34,459 nucleotides of DNA from NCBI GenBank assembly GCA_947629225.1, contig CANRCY010000002.1, positions 1 through 34,459 of the forward strand. Direction: 5' to 3'. Source of the stretch: an uncultured Clostridia bacterium. GTDB lineage: Bacteria; Bacillota; Clostridia; Christensenellales; Borkfalkiaceae. Under the pieces are notes generated by a model. The model was not told the origin of the DNA. It saw nothing but the letters and a program-made list of their open reading frames with translations, and did no database searches. A program made the translations under genes and the position numbers. Shown piece after piece: positions 33,162-34,459 of the stretch (its first letter is position 1; each line of letters starts with the position of its first letter).

Positions 33162-34459
33162 TCGAGCGGATGAGAAAACTTCATCTCATCGCGCTCTCTT
33201 ACGAACGGGACGCCCTTCTCGACGTCCTCGAACGTACGGGCGCGGCAGAGGTGAATTTCCACGCCGAAACGGAGGGCACGCAGCCCCTTCCCGAAGAGGG
33301 AGGGGAGCTTTCCGCGCGCCTTTCTTCTTGGGAAGAAGCTCTCTCCCTGCTCCTCACCGAGGCGGAAAAATACGCCAAAGAGCACGGCAAAAAGGACTTT
33401 TCCCTGCCCAAGGAAAGCACGGTCGGCTACCGCGAATTTCTCGCCGCGCGGCAGACCCTTTCGGAGGGCGACGCGCTCGCAAAGGAAATCCAAACTCTTT
33501 TCAACGAAAAAAATTCCGCCCTTGCCGAGGAGGCGCGCCTCTCCCGTGCGATCGCGGCGGCGCTCCCTTACAGGCAGGCAAGAGCCTTCTCTTCCTATGC
33601 CTCCACCCGCCACACGGTCACAAAGTTGGGGCTTGTTCCCTCTCCCGCGTGGGCGGTTTGCCGCAAAGAGCTCGAAGAGCTCCCCCTTGCCGCATTCGAG
33701 GCGACCGAGGGCGAGAGCGTCCTTGTCGCCGTCACCGCGCATAAGAGCGCGCTTGCGGACGCAGAGCAGGTTTTGGGCGCGGCGGGCTTTGTCTCCTGCC
33801 CCTATACGGGGGAGCAGACGGGCGAAGAGCTCCTTGTCTCTCTCCAAACGGAGCAAGAGGAGCAGAAGGAGCGACAGGAGCGCGCGGAAGAGTCTCTCTT
33901 CGGGCTTGCTTCCCGCGTCGAAGAATTCAGGCTGTATTGCGACGTGCTCGGGTTCGAGCTCGAAAAGGCGGAACAGGCGGAAAAACTCAGGGGCACCGAG
34001 CGCACCTTCCTCTTGGAAGCGTTCGTTCCCGCCGACGACGAATTCGTCCCCACCCTCTTAAAGAACAACAAAGTCGTCGAAAATTTCGAGGCGATCACGA
34101 ATATGTACTCCCCGCCGAACGCGCGGGAATTCGACCCCAACACGGTGATGTCCTTCTTTTACAGCGTCTTTTTGGGGTTCATCATGGCGGACGTCGGCTA
34201 CGGGCTCTTGATGATGCTCGGCGGCGGCTTCCTCTATTTCAAGAACCGCGCCAAGAAGGGCGGGATCAAGTCCCTCGCGGGCGTGTTTGCGATCGGCGGA
34301 ATTTTCGCCGTCGTTTGGGGAATTTTGTTCAATTCGATTTTGGGCATACAATTTCTGCCCTTTACGGTCATGCCCGACCCGCAGCATGCGACTTGGAAAT
34401 TCGTCGGCATCGACATTCCCGCCATGCTCATCATCAGCATGCTCATCGGCATTGCGCAG
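33158..34459 (+). CDS. V-type ATP synthase/ATPase subunit I (3' end outside window)
   Basis: Subunit I (related to eukaryotic subunit a) links the peripheral stalks to the membrane rotor and forms the ion path. 434 codons are present and the frame runs off the right edge. The N-terminus V-I-E-R-M-R-K-L-H-L-I-A-L with a following L-L-D-V-L-E-R matches the family. A long charged coiled-coil region (about residues 50-290) is followed by E-A-F-V-P and by the first helices from about residue 329, with the typical F-L-G-F-I-M-A-D-V-G-Y-G motif. I chose GTG at 33158 because GGAGG (33145-33149) is ideally spaced and it overlaps the previous stop; the ATG at 33170 is an alternative. The region carrying the conserved arginine of the ion channel lies beyond the window, so H+ versus Na+ use cannot be judged. 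Confidence 0.93.
   Translation, partial: MIERMRKLHLIALSYERDALLDVLERTGAAEVNFHAETEGTQPLPEEGGELSARLSSWEEALSLLLTEAEKYAKEHGKKDFSLPKESTVGYREFLAARQTLSEGDALAKEIQTLFNEKNSALAEEARLSRAIAAALPYRQARAFSSYASTRHTVTKLGLVPSPAWAVCRKELEELPLAAFEATEGESVLVAVTAHKSALADAEQVLGAAGFVSCPYTGEQTGEELLVSLQTEQEEQKERQERAEESLFGLASRVEEFRLYCDVLGFELEKAEQAEKLRGTERTFLLEAFVPADDEFVPTLLKNNKVVENFEAITNMYSPPNAREFDPNTVMSFFYSVFLGFIMADVGYGLLMMLGGGFLYFKNRAKKGGIKSLAGVFAIGGIFAVVWGILFNSILGIQFLPFTVMPDPQHATWKFVGIDIPAMLIISMLIGIAQ

Overview
The window looks like a chromosomal segment of an uncultured gut-type member of the Clostridia (Bacillota). The basis is circumstantial. There are strong AGGAGG-type ribosome binding sites and Gram-positive style -35/-10 promoters. 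trpS sits beside a DUF5685 gene and a J-domain gene. A V-type ATPase operon is present, as are giant BspA-like leucine-rich-repeat (LRR) lipoproteins and InlB-type B repeats. Genes are GC-rich while the two large intergenic regions are strikingly AT-rich. An order such as Christensenellales would fit, but that is inference only. All genes are on the + strand. I saw no rRNA, tRNA, CRISPR array or transposase.

Layout: (1) 3-1352, the 3' end of a large repeat protein built on an 'LxLDGxGxAxY' motif. (2) 1442-5872, a housekeeping operon from one good promoter: trpS, a DUF5685 protein, an HPD-less J-domain protein with a nine-cysteine tail, a small membrane protein and an RlmD/RumA-type rRNA methyltransferase, ending in a terminator. 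(3) 5873-6284, an intergenic region with a palindromic repeat element and a strong promoter. (4) 6285-16013, a single 3242-residue BspA-like LRR lipoprotein gene with its own terminator. (5) 16014-16364, a second intergenic region with a related repeat element, an AT-rich palindromic block and a promoter. (6) 16365-32344, a seven-gene operon. (7) 32417-32758, a MIF-like tautomerase. (8) 32850 to the window end, the start of a V-type ATPase operon (G/H-like stalk subunit, then subunit I, cut by the window edge).

The most interesting part is region 6. A three-helix membrane protein carrying a divergent InlB-like repeat is followed by a MoxR AAA+ ATPase, a DUF58 protein, a BatA-like VWA protein and a larger two-VWA membrane protein. 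These are joined without a visible terminator, and by 4-nt ATGA stop/start overlaps, to two large lipoproteins: a 989-residue LRR protein and a 1639-residue InlB/'LDG'-repeat protein. MoxR/VWA modules are generally thought to mature or assemble client proteins. The coupling therefore suggests, as inference, a dedicated chaperone or assembly machine for giant surface lipoproteins, with clients encoded in the same transcript. The neighbouring 3242-residue LRR protein and the truncated 5' protein share repeat families with these two lipoproteins and could be further clients.
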